A stretch of DNA of 64,000 bases, from assembly GCA_036268405.1 (NCBI GenBank), contig DATAUF010000130.1, positions 1-64,000 on the forward strand, read 5' to 3'. A program made the translations under genes and the position numbers. The notes beneath the pieces were generated by a model, which saw nothing but the letters and a program-made list of their open reading frames with translations, was not told the DNA's origin and made no database searches. Below are positions 16,661 to 25,739 of this stretch, in pieces. Position 1 is the stretch's first letter. Each line of letters begins with the position of its first letter. This DNA is from DASZTV01 sp036268405. Its GTDB lineage: Bacteria; Actinomycetota; Actinomycetes; JAFAQI01.

Positions 16661-18569
16661 GTAACCAGCACTCCACGGGGTGTCCGCCGCCGAGGTCGAC
16701 GGCCTGCGGGAAACGCTCGAGGCACACCGGCATCACGTCGGGACACCGTGGGTTGAATCGGCAACCGGCGGGTGGCGCGAGCAGATCCGGAGGCGAGCCG
16801 TCGATGTAGTGCAGCCCGGTCGTCGACAGGCTGATCGTCGAGGCGAGCAGCTCCCGGGTGTACGGGTGCTGCGGTTCCGCGAAGACCGATGACACAGGGC
16901 CCTGCTCGACGATCCGTCCGGCGTACATCACGGCCACCCGGTCGCAGGACTCGGCGACGATCCCGAGGTTGTGTGTGATGAACAGCACCGCGGTGTCGAA
17001 GTTGCGTTTGATGTCCGCGATGATCTCGAGGATCTGCGCCTCGACGAGTACGTCGAGCGCGGTGGTCGGCTCGTCCGCGATCACGAACTTCGGGCCCATG
17101 ACGAGGGTCAGCGCGATCAAGATCCGCTGTCTCATGCCGCCCGAGAACTCGTACGGGTAGTTGTCGAAGCGGGTGGGCGGAATCCCCATGCCCGCGAGTG
17201 CGTCGAGTGACCGCCGGCGGACCTCGTCATCCGGCAGCTGCGGCTCGTGGGTGTGCAACGCCTCCGCGAAATGGGCGCTCACCCGCATCAGTGGGTCCAG
17301 ACGGGTCATCGGCTCCTGGAAGACCATGCCGAGCGACGGCCCACGCAACCACCGAAGCTCCTCCTGCGGGAGCGTCACGAGGTTGCGCCCCTCGAACTCG
17401 ACGACGCCATCGCTGATGGCGCCCGGCGGCAGCAGCCCGAGCAGGCCCCGCGCGAGCGTGGACTTGCCGCAGCCGGACTCGCCGACGACTCCGAGGGTCT
17501 CGCCCTGTCGCACATCGAGCGACACTCCGTCGACGGCCTGCACAGGTCCTCGCTCGCTGCCGTACCAGACGCGCAGGTCACGCACCTTGATGACCGGCGT
17601 GGCGGGGAGCTCGGCCGGAATCGAGACCTCTGGTCCGCTGTCCGGCATGCGCATGCCGATGAAACGCCGTTGGCGCAGCAGCGGGTTGATCGAGTCGTTG
17701 AGGCTCTCGCCGACCAGTGTCAGACCGGTGACGAGCAGGATGATCGCGAGGCCGGGGAACAGGCCGGTCCACCAGTAGCCGGCCTGCGCGTCGTCGATGC
17801 CTCGCGAGATGTCGTATCCCCACTCCGACGCCGCCGACGGGTCGATGCCGATGCCGAGGAACGACAGGGCAGCCAACGTGAGGATCGCGTCCGCCGCGTT
17901 GAGCGAGGCCAGCACCGGGACCGACTGCACGACGTTGGTGAAGACGTACCGCCGGATCACGGTGCGGGGCGGCGCGCCGAGGACCCGGCCGGCCTCGACG
18001 TACGGTTCCTCGCGCACCGAGAGCACGCTGTTGCGCACGACTCGGAAGTACTGCGGGATGTAGACGACGGTGATGGCGATCGCGGCTGTGGCGACGCCTC
18101 CGCCGATCGACCCCTGCAGCAGGAACGCAATGACGATCGCGAGCAGGAGATACGGAAATGCGATCAGTGAGTCGTTGATGAGCACGAGGATCCGGTCAAG
18201 CCAGCCGCCGAAGTATCCGGAGATCAGACCGAGCGGCACTCCGATCGCGATGCTCAGGACCAGAGCGAGAGCGACGACCTCGAGTGACGTGCGGGCGCCC
18301 CAGATCAACCGCGACAGGACATCGTCGGACTGCACCGTCGTGCCCAGCAAGTGGTGCGGCCACGACGGAGGCGCCTGCTGCGCGAAGCGGATGCCGTGCG
18401 CGGTGTACTGGTTGAACCCATACGGTGCGATCAGCGGCGCGAAGACCGCGAGCACCACGAAGATCGCAGTGATCGACAGGCCGACCCAGAGCAGCACACG
18501 CGGCAGACCGCGGGCCGCGAACAGCGGTGCGAGCATCCGCCGCAGGCTCCGCATCCGGAAGCTGGCCAT
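16653..18569 (-). CDS. Fused ABC transporter permease + ATP-binding protein (DppC–DppD-like)
   Basis: A 638-residue natural fusion. Residues 1 to about 305 are a DppC-type permease: an N-terminal membrane helix (LLWVGLSITAIFVVLAVFAPLIA), then the BPD-type core with the EAGRVLGAPPRTVIRRYVF coupling loop. From about residue 320 a complete ATPase follows: Walker A GESGCGKST, Q-loop GMVFQEP, signature FSGGMRQR, Walker B FVIADEP, His loop THNLG, then the Cys-rich oligopeptide C-terminal motif CRFNPRCPDVMPVC. There is no stop or frameshift between the halves. Start and stop overlap the neighbouring genes, so the operon is tightly coupled. Confidence 0.93.
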   Translation of the reverse strand: MASFRMRSLRRMLAPLFAARGLPRVLLWVGLSITAIFVVLAVFAPLIAPYGFNQYTAHGIRFAQQAPPSWPHHLLGTTVQSDDVLSRLIWGARTSLEVVALALVLSIAIGVPLGLISGYFGGWLDRILVLINDSLIAFPYLLLAIVIAFLLQGSIGGGVATAAIAITVVYIPQYFRVVRNSVLSVREEPYVEAGRVLGAPPRTVIRRYVFTNVVQSVPVLASLNAADAILTLAALSFLGIGIDPSAASEWGYDISRGIDDAQAGYWWTGLFPGLAIILLVTGLTLVGESLNDSINPLLRQRRFIGMRMPDSGPEVSIPAELPATPVIKVRDLRVWYGSERGPVQAVDGVSLDVRQGETLGVVGESGCGKSTLARGLLGLLPPGAISDGVVEFEGRNLVTLPQEELRWLRGPSLGMVFQEPMTRLDPLMRVSAHFAEALHTHEPQLPDDEVRRRSLDALAGMGIPPTRFDNYPYEFSGGMRQRILIALTLVMGPKFVIADEPTTALDVLVEAQILEIIADIKRNFDTAVLFITHNLGIVAESCDRVAVMYAGRIVEQGPVSSVFAEPQHPYTRELLASTISLSTTGLHYIDGSPPDLLAPPAGCRFNPRCPDVMPVCLERFPQAVDLGGGHPVECWLHV

Positions 18570-19612
18570 CAGTACCTCACCCGCGGATCGATCCAGGCGT
18601 TGATGATGTCGATCAGCAGGCTGATCACCACGACCGCGAGGGTGAACGCCGTGACGATCCCCTGCACCGCTGTGTAGTCGCGCGCCTCGAGGTAGAACAC
18701 GAGGCGATTGCCGATGCCGGGCCAGTTGAACGTCTGCTCGGTGAGCACCGCGCCGGACATCAACAGCGCCGCCTGCAGCCCGGTCACCGTCACGATCGGG
18801 ACGAGGGCGTTTCGCAGTGCGTGGCGCACCACGACGCCGCGCTCGCTGATGCCCCGGGCTCGGGCGGCCTCGATGTAGTCACCGCGAAGCGTCTGGATGA
18901 CGTTGACCCGGACCAGTCGGACCACGACACCGGAGATGGTGAGGCCGAGCACCATGGCGGGCAGCACCAAATGGCTGAGCAGGTTGGGGATGTCGCCCCA
19001 CTTCCCGTCGATCATCGCGTCGAGGATCAACAGGTTCGAGTGCGTCTTGATGTCGAGCTGCGTCACGATGCCGGCCTGGCTGGTCATCGGCAGCCAGCCC
19101 AGCACGTGCCCGAACAGCTCCTGCGCGAGCAGACCGAGGAAGAAGACCGGCGCCGCGTAGATCACGATTCCGAACATCCGGGATGAGACATCGACCCACG
19201 TGTCGCGCATCCGGCCCGCGAGCAGGCCGAGCGGGACGCCGACAACGACCGCGACGAACATCGCCGCCATGGTCAGCTCGAGAGTTGCCCCGCCGTTCTG
19301 CTCGATGATCTGAGTCACGGGCCGGTGATCGGTGATGGTGGTGCCGAAGTTTCCGGAGAACACCTGCTTGAGGTACTCGCCGTACTGCACGATCAGCGGC
19401 TTGTCGAAGCCCGCTTGGTGTTCCCGCAGCTTCAGCGCCGCCGGCGTCAGGTGCGCTCCGACGGAGGCCTGGATGGGGTTGCCCGGCGCGACCCGCATCA
19501 GGACGAACACGATGGTGAGCAGGATGAACACCATCGGTACCACCAAGAGCAGCCGCGTCACCAGGTAGCGACGTAGCGACGCTGTTCCTGATGACCCAGG
19601 ACTAGAGGCCAT
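18569..19612 (-). CDS. ABC transporter permease (DppB-like)
   Basis: A 347-residue inner-membrane permease. The N terminus RRYLVTRLLLVVPMVFILLTIVFVLMR contains the first helix and the DppB start typical of peptide importers. Further helices and the EAARARGISERGVVVRHALRN coupling motif follow. It pairs with the permease half of the downstream fusion to form the channel. Its stop overlaps the fusion start as TGATG. The substrate cannot be read from sequence; peptides, nickel or other small solutes are all possible. Confidence 0.92.
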   Translation of the reverse strand: MASSPGSSGTASLRRYLVTRLLLVVPMVFILLTIVFVLMRVAPGNPIQASVGAHLTPAALKLREHQAGFDKPLIVQYGEYLKQVFSGNFGTTITDHRPVTQIIEQNGGATLELTMAAMFVAVVVGVPLGLLAGRMRDTWVDVSSRMFGIVIYAAPVFFLGLLAQELFGHVLGWLPMTSQAGIVTQLDIKTHSNLLILDAMIDGKWGDIPNLLSHLVLPAMVLGLTISGVVVRLVRVNVIQTLRGDYIEAARARGISERGVVVRHALRNALVPIVTVTGLQAALLMSGAVLTEQTFNWPGIGNRLVFYLEARDYTAVQGIVTAFTLAVVVISLLIDIINAWIDPRVRY

Positions 19613-19626
19613 CTAGTGACGGAGTC

Positions 19627-21222
19627 TTAGCTCTTGCCCACCAGCCAGAACCGGAAGTCGTACGCCGGGTCGAGCGTCCCCTGCACGCCCGTGACACCGG
19701 AGTGCACAGCCGCCACCTGACCGCCCTGCCAGAGCGGGATCAGCGGGACATCCGTCGCGAGCTGCGTCTGCATCTGCGCGAAGTCATCGAGCCGCTGCGC
19801 GGCATTGGTCGATGCCTCCTCGGCGGCGATCAGGCTGTCCACCTTCGCGTTGCAGTAGTGGTCGTTGAGGAACGCCGTCTTGCACGGGAAGAACGGGCCT
19901 GTGTAGTCGTCCGCGTCCGGGTAGTCCGGGAACCAGCCGAACAGGAACGCGCCGTAGCTGTCGGAGAGCGCGGCCTTGTCGTACGTCGCCCACTCCGCGG
20001 TCTGGAGCTTGACGTTGAACAGCCCGCTCGCGTTGAGCTCTCGCATGAGCTCGGTGGCGAGGTCGGCGTCGTTGTAGTGGTTGACGTTGTACCAAAGTGT
20101 CAGCGGCACCGGCGTGGTCACGCCCGCGGCGGTCAGCGTCTGCTTCGCCTTCGCGACGTCTGGGCTCGCGCCGTACGCCGTCTTGAGCGCCTCGGTCGCG
20201 CCGTTGAGACCCTGCGGCACGATCGAGTACAGCGGCTGCACCGTGCTCCGATAGACCTGCGAGGCGATCGTCGAACGGTCGACGACCTGGGCGGCCGCCT
20301 GCCGGATCGCGAGTCCATGCGCATCGTTGGTGCCCGGCCCGAGCCTCTCGTTGAAGACCAGGTAGCGGATCTCGATTCCCTTGCCCTGCTCGAGCGAGAT
20401 GCCGCTCGAGCCCTGCAAGGCTTGGAGCTGCGTCGGTGACAGGGTCCGGTACGCGATGTCGACCGCGCCGGACTGCGCGTCCGAGACCAGTGTCGATGCG
20501 TCCTGCTCGTACTTCACGATGAACTTTGCGTTCGAGAGGTGGTCGGTGCCGCCGTAATGGGGGTTCGGCGTGAACTCGGCCAGCTGGTTCGGCGTGTACG
20601 TCGACAGCTGGTACGGGCCCGACCCGACGACCTTGTCATCGGCCAGCAGCTTGTCGGCCGGGAAGACGTTCTTGTCGACGATCGACGCAGCCGCGGTCGT
20701 CAACACGTCGGGCCAGGTCGCGTCGGGGGCCTTGAGCGTGAACGTCACGGTGTTGCCCGACGCGGTCACGCTCTTCATCGGCGCGAAAAGGCTTCCCGGA
20801 CCGGACGGGTCGTTGATCTTCAGCACGCGGTTGAACGAGTACACGACGTCATCTGCGGTGACGGGGTCACCGTTGGAGAACGCCTGACCCGCGATCAGCT
20901 TGCAGACGTAGGTCGTGTTGCCGTTGAACTGGCAGTTCGCAGCCTGCGGTGCGATGTCGCTCGTGCCCGGCGGCACTCCAAGAAGCGTTTGGTAGACGTT
21001 GTACTGAAGCGTCCACGACGCCAGGTCGTAGGAGCCGGCTGGGTCCGCAGAAACGATCGTGTCCGTCGTACCGAGAACGACGGTGCCCTTGGCGGCTCCG
21101 CCGCCGCCCGTCGATGGTCCAGATCCCCCGCTGCTGCCCGAACCGCAGGCGACGGCGGCGAGCGCAAGCACGACCCCGACGATGCCGAGACGGACCTTGG
21201 ACGACTGCCAACCAACACGCAT
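19627..21222 (-). CDS. ABC transporter solute-binding lipoprotein (family 5, peptide-type)
   Basis: Captures substrate outside the membrane for the importer encoded downstream. The 531-residue precursor has a basic N terminus, a hydrophobic core (LGIVGVVLALAAVAC) with lipobox Cys, a Gly/Ser linker, then a family 5 solute-binding fold with VYQTLLGVPPG, FSNGDPVTADDVVYSFNRV and a C-terminal QTQLATDVPLIPLWQ. ATG 21222 is chosen because AGGAG lies seven bases upstream; an earlier in-frame start 24 bases out would put extra Cys residues before the signal peptide. It is the first gene of the ABC operon. Confidence 0.93.
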   Translation of the reverse strand: MRVGWQSSKVRLGIVGVVLALAAVACGSGSSGGSGPSTGGGGAAKGTVVLGTTDTIVSADPAGSYDLASWTLQYNVYQTLLGVPPGTSDIAPQAANCQFNGNTTYVCKLIAGQAFSNGDPVTADDVVYSFNRVLKINDPSGPGSLFAPMKSVTASGNTVTFTLKAPDATWPDVLTTAAASIVDKNVFPADKLLADDKVVGSGPYQLSTYTPNQLAEFTPNPHYGGTDHLSNAKFIVKYEQDASTLVSDAQSGAVDIAYRTLSPTQLQALQGSSGISLEQGKGIEIRYLVFNERLGPGTNDAHGLAIRQAAAQVVDRSTIASQVYRSTVQPLYSIVPQGLNGATEALKTAYGASPDVAKAKQTLTAAGVTTPVPLTLWYNVNHYNDADLATELMRELNASGLFNVKLQTAEWATYDKAALSDSYGAFLFGWFPDYPDADDYTGPFFPCKTAFLNDHYCNAKVDSLIAAEEASTNAAQRLDDFAQMQTQLATDVPLIPLWQGGQVAAVHSGVTGVQGTLDPAYDFRFWLVGKS

Positions 21223-21249
21223 CAAGCACTCCTGACATCGACGCAACTA

Positions 21250-21292
21250 GCCGCATCAAACCGAACCCCGGGGTGCTGCGCAAGGATGCGGC
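21250..21292. promoter_or_regulatory. Inverted repeat upstream of the ABC operon
   Basis: Perfect eight-base arms GCCGCATC (21250–21257) and GATGCGGC (21285–21292) flank a central CCCCGGGG palindrome, 28–70 bases upstream of the solute-binding protein start. It could be an operator for a repressor, or a terminator for the preceding GNAT gene; no T-run follows on the transcribed strand. No regulator gene is adjacent. Confidence 0.35.
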
Positions 21293-21322
21293 GAAAGGAG
21301 ATCGTTTCGTTACCTACGCGAC

Positions 21323-22150
21323 TCAGAACAGAATCGACGCGAAACTTCCCACTTGTTCGAAGCCGACACGCTCGTACGCCCGACGCGCCGGAAGGTTGAA
21401 GTCGTTCACGTAGAGCGACACCGCAGGGGCGATGTCCCGCAGGCATGCCTCGACGACCGCCGCCATTCCGCTGACGGAGATGCCACGGCCGCGCAGAGCC
21501 GGCTCGACCCACACTCCCTGCAGCTGACACGCGTGCTTGGTGGACGCGCCCACCTCGGCCTTGAAAACGACCCGCTCGCCGTCGAATCGGGCGAACGCGC
21601 GTCCCGCCATGACGAGCTCCCGGACCCGCGCGCGGTAGAGCACGCCCCCATCGCCGGCAACCGGCGATACGCCGACCTCCTCGGTGAACATCGCGACGCT
21701 GGCCGGCAACAGCAGGTCCAGCTCGTCCGGCCGCACTCTGCGGACCGCGGTGTCGATCGACGTCCGTGGCGCGCTCGTGGTCAGCATCACGGGCTGACAC
21801 ATGCGCAGATCCCGCGCCGGACCCCAGATCGGCTCGAGCCCCTCCCACAGCACGGACACCATGTCCGAGGGCCCCACGATCGAGGAACAGCGGCGTCCCT
21901 GCCGGGTCGCGAACTCCGCGAACGCGCGCAGGGCCGTCTCGTCGGCGCCGACCGGGACCAGGTTGGCACCGGCATAACAAAGTGCGGACGGACGGCTCCG
22001 GGTGCCGTAGCCCCACAGCTGCGCGCCGAGCCGCTCGGGGGCAAGCCCAGCGGCGTCGACCCGGGACGCGACGAAGACGTTCGCAATCGGGTCGCGATCC
22101 AGCAGCTCGAGGACGGCGGGCAGGTCCCGGTCATCAAGGACACGCAGCAT
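21323..22150 (-). CDS. GNAT family N-acetyltransferase with N-terminal DUF4081-like domain
   Basis: 275 residues. The N-terminal half (about 1–135) resembles the DUF4081 region that precedes GNAT folds in actinobacteria, with NVFVASRVDAAGL and WGYG. The C-terminal half is a GNAT domain with the acetyl-CoA loop QLQGVWVEPALRGRGISVSGM and the NDFNLPARRAYERVGFEQVGSF end. The substrate is unknown. The gene follows ispG by six bases in the dxr–rseP–ispG operon, an order I recall as common in actinomycetes. Confidence 0.88.
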   Translation of the reverse strand: MLRVLDDRDLPAVLELLDRDPIANVFVASRVDAAGLAPERLGAQLWGYGTRSRPSALCYAGANLVPVGADETALRAFAEFATRQGRRCSSIVGPSDMVSVLWEGLEPIWGPARDLRMCQPVMLTTSAPRTSIDTAVRRVRPDELDLLLPASVAMFTEEVGVSPVAGDGGVLYRARVRELVMAGRAFARFDGERVVFKAEVGASTKHACQLQGVWVEPALRGRGISVSGMAAVVEACLRDIAPAVSLYVNDFNLPARRAYERVGFEQVGSFASILF

Positions 22151-22156
22151 CGCTAG

Positions 22157-23320
22157 CTATCCGACGGAGACACTCGGCTCGCCACCGGCAACGACAGATC
22201 CGTCCGCCTCCATCTGCTCGGCCAACCGCATGGCCTCCTCGATGAGGGTCTCGACGATCTGCGCCTCCGGCACGGTCTTGATGACCTCGCCTCTGACGAA
22301 GATCTGGCCCTTCCCGTTTCCGGAGGCCACACCCAGGTCCGCCTCGCGCGCCTCTCCCGGGCCATTCACGACACACCCCATGACAGCGACCCGCAACGGG
22401 ACGGTCATGCCTTCCAGCCCCGCCTGCACCTTCTCCGCGAGCGCGTACACGTCGACCTGGGCACGGCCGCACGAAGGACACGAGACGATCTCGAGGCGGC
22501 GCTGTCGCAATCCGAGCGAAGCCAGGATCGCGATCCCGACCTTGACCTCCTCGACCGGCGGCGCCGACAAGGACACCCGGATCGTGTCGCCGATCCCCTC
22601 GGCAAGCAGGGCGCCGAATGCGACGGCCGACTTGATCGTTCCCTGGAAGGTGGGCCCGGCCTCGGTCACGCCAAGGTGCAGCGGATAGTCGCAACGCTCG
22701 GCGAGCAGTCGGTACGCCGAGACCATCACCACCGGGTCGTGGTGCTTGACCGAGATCTTGATGTCGGTGAAGTCGTGCTCCTCGAACAGCGAGCACTCCC
22801 ACAGCGCGCTTTCGACCAGCGCCTCGGGCGTCGCGCTGCCGTGCTTTTCCAGGAACCGCTTGTCCAGCGAGCCCGCGTTGACCCCGATCCGGATCGGGAT
22901 GCCGGCCGATTTCGCGGCGAGTGCGACGTCGCGCACCCGGCCGTCGAACTCCTTGATGTTCCCGGGGTTGACGCGCACCGCCGCACAGCCGGCATCGATC
23001 GCGGAGAAGATGTAGCGCGGCTGGAAGTGAATGTCGGCGATCACCGGGATCTGCGAGTGCTTGGCGATCTCGGGCAAGGCGTCGGCGTCGTCCTGGCTCG
23101 GCACCGCGACTCGTACGATCTGGCAACCGGCGGCGGTGAGCTCGGCGATCTGCTGGAGGGTTGCGTCGACATCGACGGTCTTGGTCGTCGTCATCGACTG
23201 CACGCTGACCGGCGCGTCGCCGCCGACCGCGACTCCTCCGACGTTGATCTGCCGGCTCGCGCGGCGAGAAGCCAGCGTGCGCGACTCCGGACGCTTTCCG
23301 ATCGCCAGATCCGTCTTGAT
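22157..23320 (-). CDS. ispG: 4-hydroxy-3-methylbut-2-enyl-diphosphate synthase (GcpE), apparent ATC start
   Basis: An iron–sulfur enzyme of the MEP isoprenoid pathway that converts MEcPP to HMBPP. The conserved body is complete, including VRVNPGNIKEFDGRV, IRIGVNAGSLDKRF, the 4Fe–4S ligands CPSCGRAQ and VMGCVVNGPGEAREADLG. The conserved N-terminal strand RQINVGGVAVGGDAPVSVQSM lies upstream of the first GTG in frame (23203). Between that GTG and the in-frame TGA at 23456–23458 there is no ATG, GTG or TTG. ATC 23320 has AAGGAAGGGG about five bases upstream, just after the rseP stop, and gives 387 residues, the length I recall for mycobacterial GcpE. CTG at 23308 or 23275, or a sequence error, are alternatives. 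Confidence 0.9.
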   Translation of the reverse strand: MKTDLAIGKRPESRTLASRRASRQINVGGVAVGGDAPVSVQSMTTTKTVDVDATLQQIAELTAAGCQIVRVAVPSQDDADALPEIAKHSQIPVIADIHFQPRYIFSAIDAGCAAVRVNPGNIKEFDGRVRDVALAAKSAGIPIRIGVNAGSLDKRFLEKHGSATPEALVESALWECSLFEEHDFTDIKISVKHHDPVVMVSAYRLLAERCDYPLHLGVTEAGPTFQGTIKSAVAFGALLAEGIGDTIRVSLSAPPVEEVKVGIAILASLGLRQRRLEIVSCPSCGRAQVDVYALAEKVQAGLEGMTVPLRVAVMGCVVNGPGEAREADLGVASGNGKGQIFVRGEVIKTVPEAQIVETLIEEAMRLAEQMEADGSVVAGGEPSVSVG

Positions 23321-23337
23321 GGCTGCCCCTTCCTTTG

Positions 23338-24516
23338 CTACAGGCGGATCGGGTTGGTGATGCCGGCGTAGAGCAGGATCAGCGACAGGCCCACCAACGC
23401 CGCAAACAAGGCATAGGTCAGCGGCAGCACCTTCATGATGTCCACGCGTCCCGGGTCACGCCGTCCGATCGTCCGGTAGAGGCGGGTCCGACCTTCTTCG
23501 AATCCGAGAATCGCGACGTGCCCGCCGTCCATGGGCAGCAACGGCAGCAGGTTGAACAGCCCGAAGAACAGATTCAGCTCGGCGAGGATCAGCAGCAGCG
23601 ACGCGATGATGTCGCCGACGGACGCCCCGGAGGACGAGATCTGCCCGCTGACCCGAGCGACGTCGACGATGCTCGCCGCCGACGTACCGCCCCGCTGCTC
23701 ACCCGCGAAGACCTGATGCACCTCGTGCGGCAGCCCGCTGATCGCACTTCCGGTCTCCTTGATGAAGTCGCCCAGCAGGCTGAAGGTGCGACCGAATGCG
23801 CCGCTCACCGAGACATGCGCAGCGTTCGGCTCGGTCTGGAGGCCGATCCGGCCCTCGACCTGGTGGCCCACGGTCAGCGGCACCGGCGTCATGACCACCG
23901 TTCGAGTGGTCCCGTCGCGCTGGTAGACGATTGTGGCGGGTTGACCGGGATGGTGCCGCAAGGTCTGGACAAAGTTCAGACCCGACGAGTCGAGCGTCAG
24001 ACCATCGATCGACAACAGCACGTCGCCCGATCGAAACACGCCGTACGCCGGTGCCGCTGGAGCCCCGGTGCAGGAGCCCGCACCCGATGCGGTCAGGCAC
24101 TTGCTCACGCCGGCGACCTGCAGCCCATTGGTACGGATCGGGTCTTTGCCGGTCGCAGCGAGGATGCCGAAGACCAGCAGGATCGCTATCACGAAATGAA
24201 CGAAGGAGCCGGCACACAGCACGATCGTCCGCCTGCCGGGGGGCTGGCGGTAGAACGCGCGCGCCTCGTCCTCGGGCGCGATCTCCTCGAGCGAGGTCAT
24301 CCCGTCGATCTTGACGAAGCCGCCGAACGGCAGCGCCTTCACGCCGTACTCGGTCTCGCCGCGCCGGAACGACCACAACGTGGGACCGAACCCGACGAAG
24401 AACCGCGAGGCCTTCATGCCGAAGGCCTTCGCGGTCGTGAAGTGTCCGGCCTCGTGCAACATCACCGAGAGCAGCAGGCCGACCGCGAAGGCGATCACGC
24501 CGAGCGTGTAGCTCAC
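23338..24516 (-). CDS. rseP: RseP-like M50 site-2 intramembrane metalloprotease
   Basis: A membrane zinc protease that cleaves membrane-anchored regulators such as anti-sigma factors (Rip1/RseP group). The 392-residue product begins with a membrane helix containing HEAGH at residues 21–25. It has the FVGFGPTLWSF and ALPFGGFVKIDG loops, a PDZ domain (about 130–210) and the second active-site motif NLLPLLPMDGGHV near the C terminus. GTG 24516 gives the helix directly and overlaps the dxr stop as GTGA. The longer open frame above it lies within dxr. The dxr–rseP–ispG operon is conserved in actinomycetes. Confidence 0.95.
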   Translation of the reverse strand: MSYTLGVIAFAVGLLLSVMLHEAGHFTTAKAFGMKASRFFVGFGPTLWSFRRGETEYGVKALPFGGFVKIDGMTSLEEIAPEDEARAFYRQPPGRRTIVLCAGSFVHFVIAILLVFGILAATGKDPIRTNGLQVAGVSKCLTASGAGSCTGAPAAPAYGVFRSGDVLLSIDGLTLDSSGLNFVQTLRHHPGQPATIVYQRDGTTRTVVMTPVPLTVGHQVEGRIGLQTEPNAAHVSVSGAFGRTFSLLGDFIKETGSAISGLPHEVHQVFAGEQRGGTSAASIVDVARVSGQISSSGASVGDIIASLLLILAELNLFFGLFNLLPLLPMDGGHVAILGFEEGRTRLYRTIGRRDPGRVDIMKVLPLTYALFAALVGLSLILLYAGITNPIRL

Positions 24517-25715
24517 CGGGCGCCCCCACTGAGCTCGACCGCGCGGGCGCGAGCCCAGCTTTCGGCATGCTCCACGTCTTCCAGGGTAAGGCCGGATCCT
24601 GAAGGCGCGCTGTGCTCGCCCACCACGGTGGCGATGGTGTCGACGATGTCGAGGAAGCCGATACGGCCGGCGACGAATGCAGCGACCGCCTCCTCGTTGG
24701 CGGCGTTGAACACCGCCGGAGTGGTCCCGCCCGCTCGTCCCGCGTCGCGCGCGAGGTCCACCGCCGGGAAGGTCACAGTGTCCAGCGGCTCGAACGTCCA
24801 GGTCGCCGCCGCGGTCCAGTCGATCGGGGTGGCCGCGTCGGGGACGCGCTCGGGCCATGCGAGCGCGAGGGCGATCGGCAATGCCATGTCGGGGGGGCTT
24901 GCCGCGGCCATCGTCGTCCCGTCGACGTACTCGACCATCGAATGCACGATCGACTGCGGATGTACGACGACGTCGATCGCGTCGAACCCGACATCGAACA
25001 ACCAGTGCGCCTCGATCAGCTCCAGCCCCTTGTTGACGAGCGTGGCGGAGTTGACGGTGATGACCGGGCCCATGTCCCAGGTCGGATGCGCGGCAGCCTG
25101 CTCGGGAGTGACGGCGGCGAGCTCGGCGCGAGTCCGTCCCCGAAACGGGCCACCGCTCGCGGTGAGCACGAGCTTGCGAACGTCGGCCGCACTGCCGGCG
25201 CGCAGACACTGCGCGAGCGCAGAGTGCTCGGAGTCCACCGGAACGATCTGACCGGGTTTGGCGCGTTCGGCCACCAACGGTCCACCGGCGATCAGCGACT
25301 CCTTGTTGGCGAGCGCCAGGATGCGGCCGGCATCGAGCGCGGCGAGTGTCGGCTCGAGGCCGACCGATCCGGTGATGCCATTGAGGACGACGTCGCAGGG
25401 CCAGGACGCGACCTCGGCCGCCGCCTGCGGTCCCCCTAACAGCTTCGGCAGCTCGAACTGGCCGCGCTCGAAACCACGCCGCTGCGCCTCGGCATACAAC
25501 GCCAGCTGGACATCCTCGAGCGCGGAGGACTTGGCCACCGCAACGACCTGGACTTTCAGCTCGATCGCCTGCGCGGCTATCAGCTCCGGCCGATCGCCCC
25601 GCGCGGCAAGTCCCACGACGCGGAACAGCGCCGGATTTGCCCGGACCAGGTCGACGGCCTGCGTCCCGACCGAACCGGTCGAGCCGAGGATCACCACGTC
25701 GCGCACGAGGTCCAT
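24513..25715 (-). CDS. dxr: 1-deoxy-D-xylulose-5-phosphate reductoisomerase
   Basis: Second enzyme of the MEP pathway, making 2-C-methyl-D-erythritol 4-phosphate with NADPH. The 400-residue protein has the N-terminal Rossmann motif ILGSTGSVGTQAVDLV, ANKESLIAGGPLV, the metal/substrate motif VDSEHSALAQCL, ASGGPFRGRTRAEL and NKGLELIEAHWLF. Length and motifs are normal. It heads the dxr–rseP–ispG–GNAT operon; its promoter should lie in the short gap to the gabT remnant, from which it diverges. Confidence 0.97.
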   Translation of the reverse strand: MDLVRDVVILGSTGSVGTQAVDLVRANPALFRVVGLAARGDRPELIAAQAIELKVQVVAVAKSSALEDVQLALYAEAQRRGFERGQFELPKLLGGPQAAAEVASWPCDVVLNGITGSVGLEPTLAALDAGRILALANKESLIAGGPLVAERAKPGQIVPVDSEHSALAQCLRAGSAADVRKLVLTASGGPFRGRTRAELAAVTPEQAAAHPTWDMGPVITVNSATLVNKGLELIEAHWLFDVGFDAIDVVVHPQSIVHSMVEYVDGTTMAAASPPDMALPIALALAWPERVPDAATPIDWTAAATWTFEPLDTVTFPAVDLARDAGRAGGTTPAVFNAANEEAVAAFVAGRIGFLDIVDTIATVVGEHSAPSGSGLTLEDVEHAESWARARAVELSGGAR

Positions 25716-25739
25716 TGTGCGGGTCTACGCTCGCCGATC

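Noticed and set aside
22157..23203. ispG starting at GTG 23203
   Set aside because: It would remove the conserved N-terminal strand of GcpE and about 39 residues; the upstream reading with an ATC start fits the family better.
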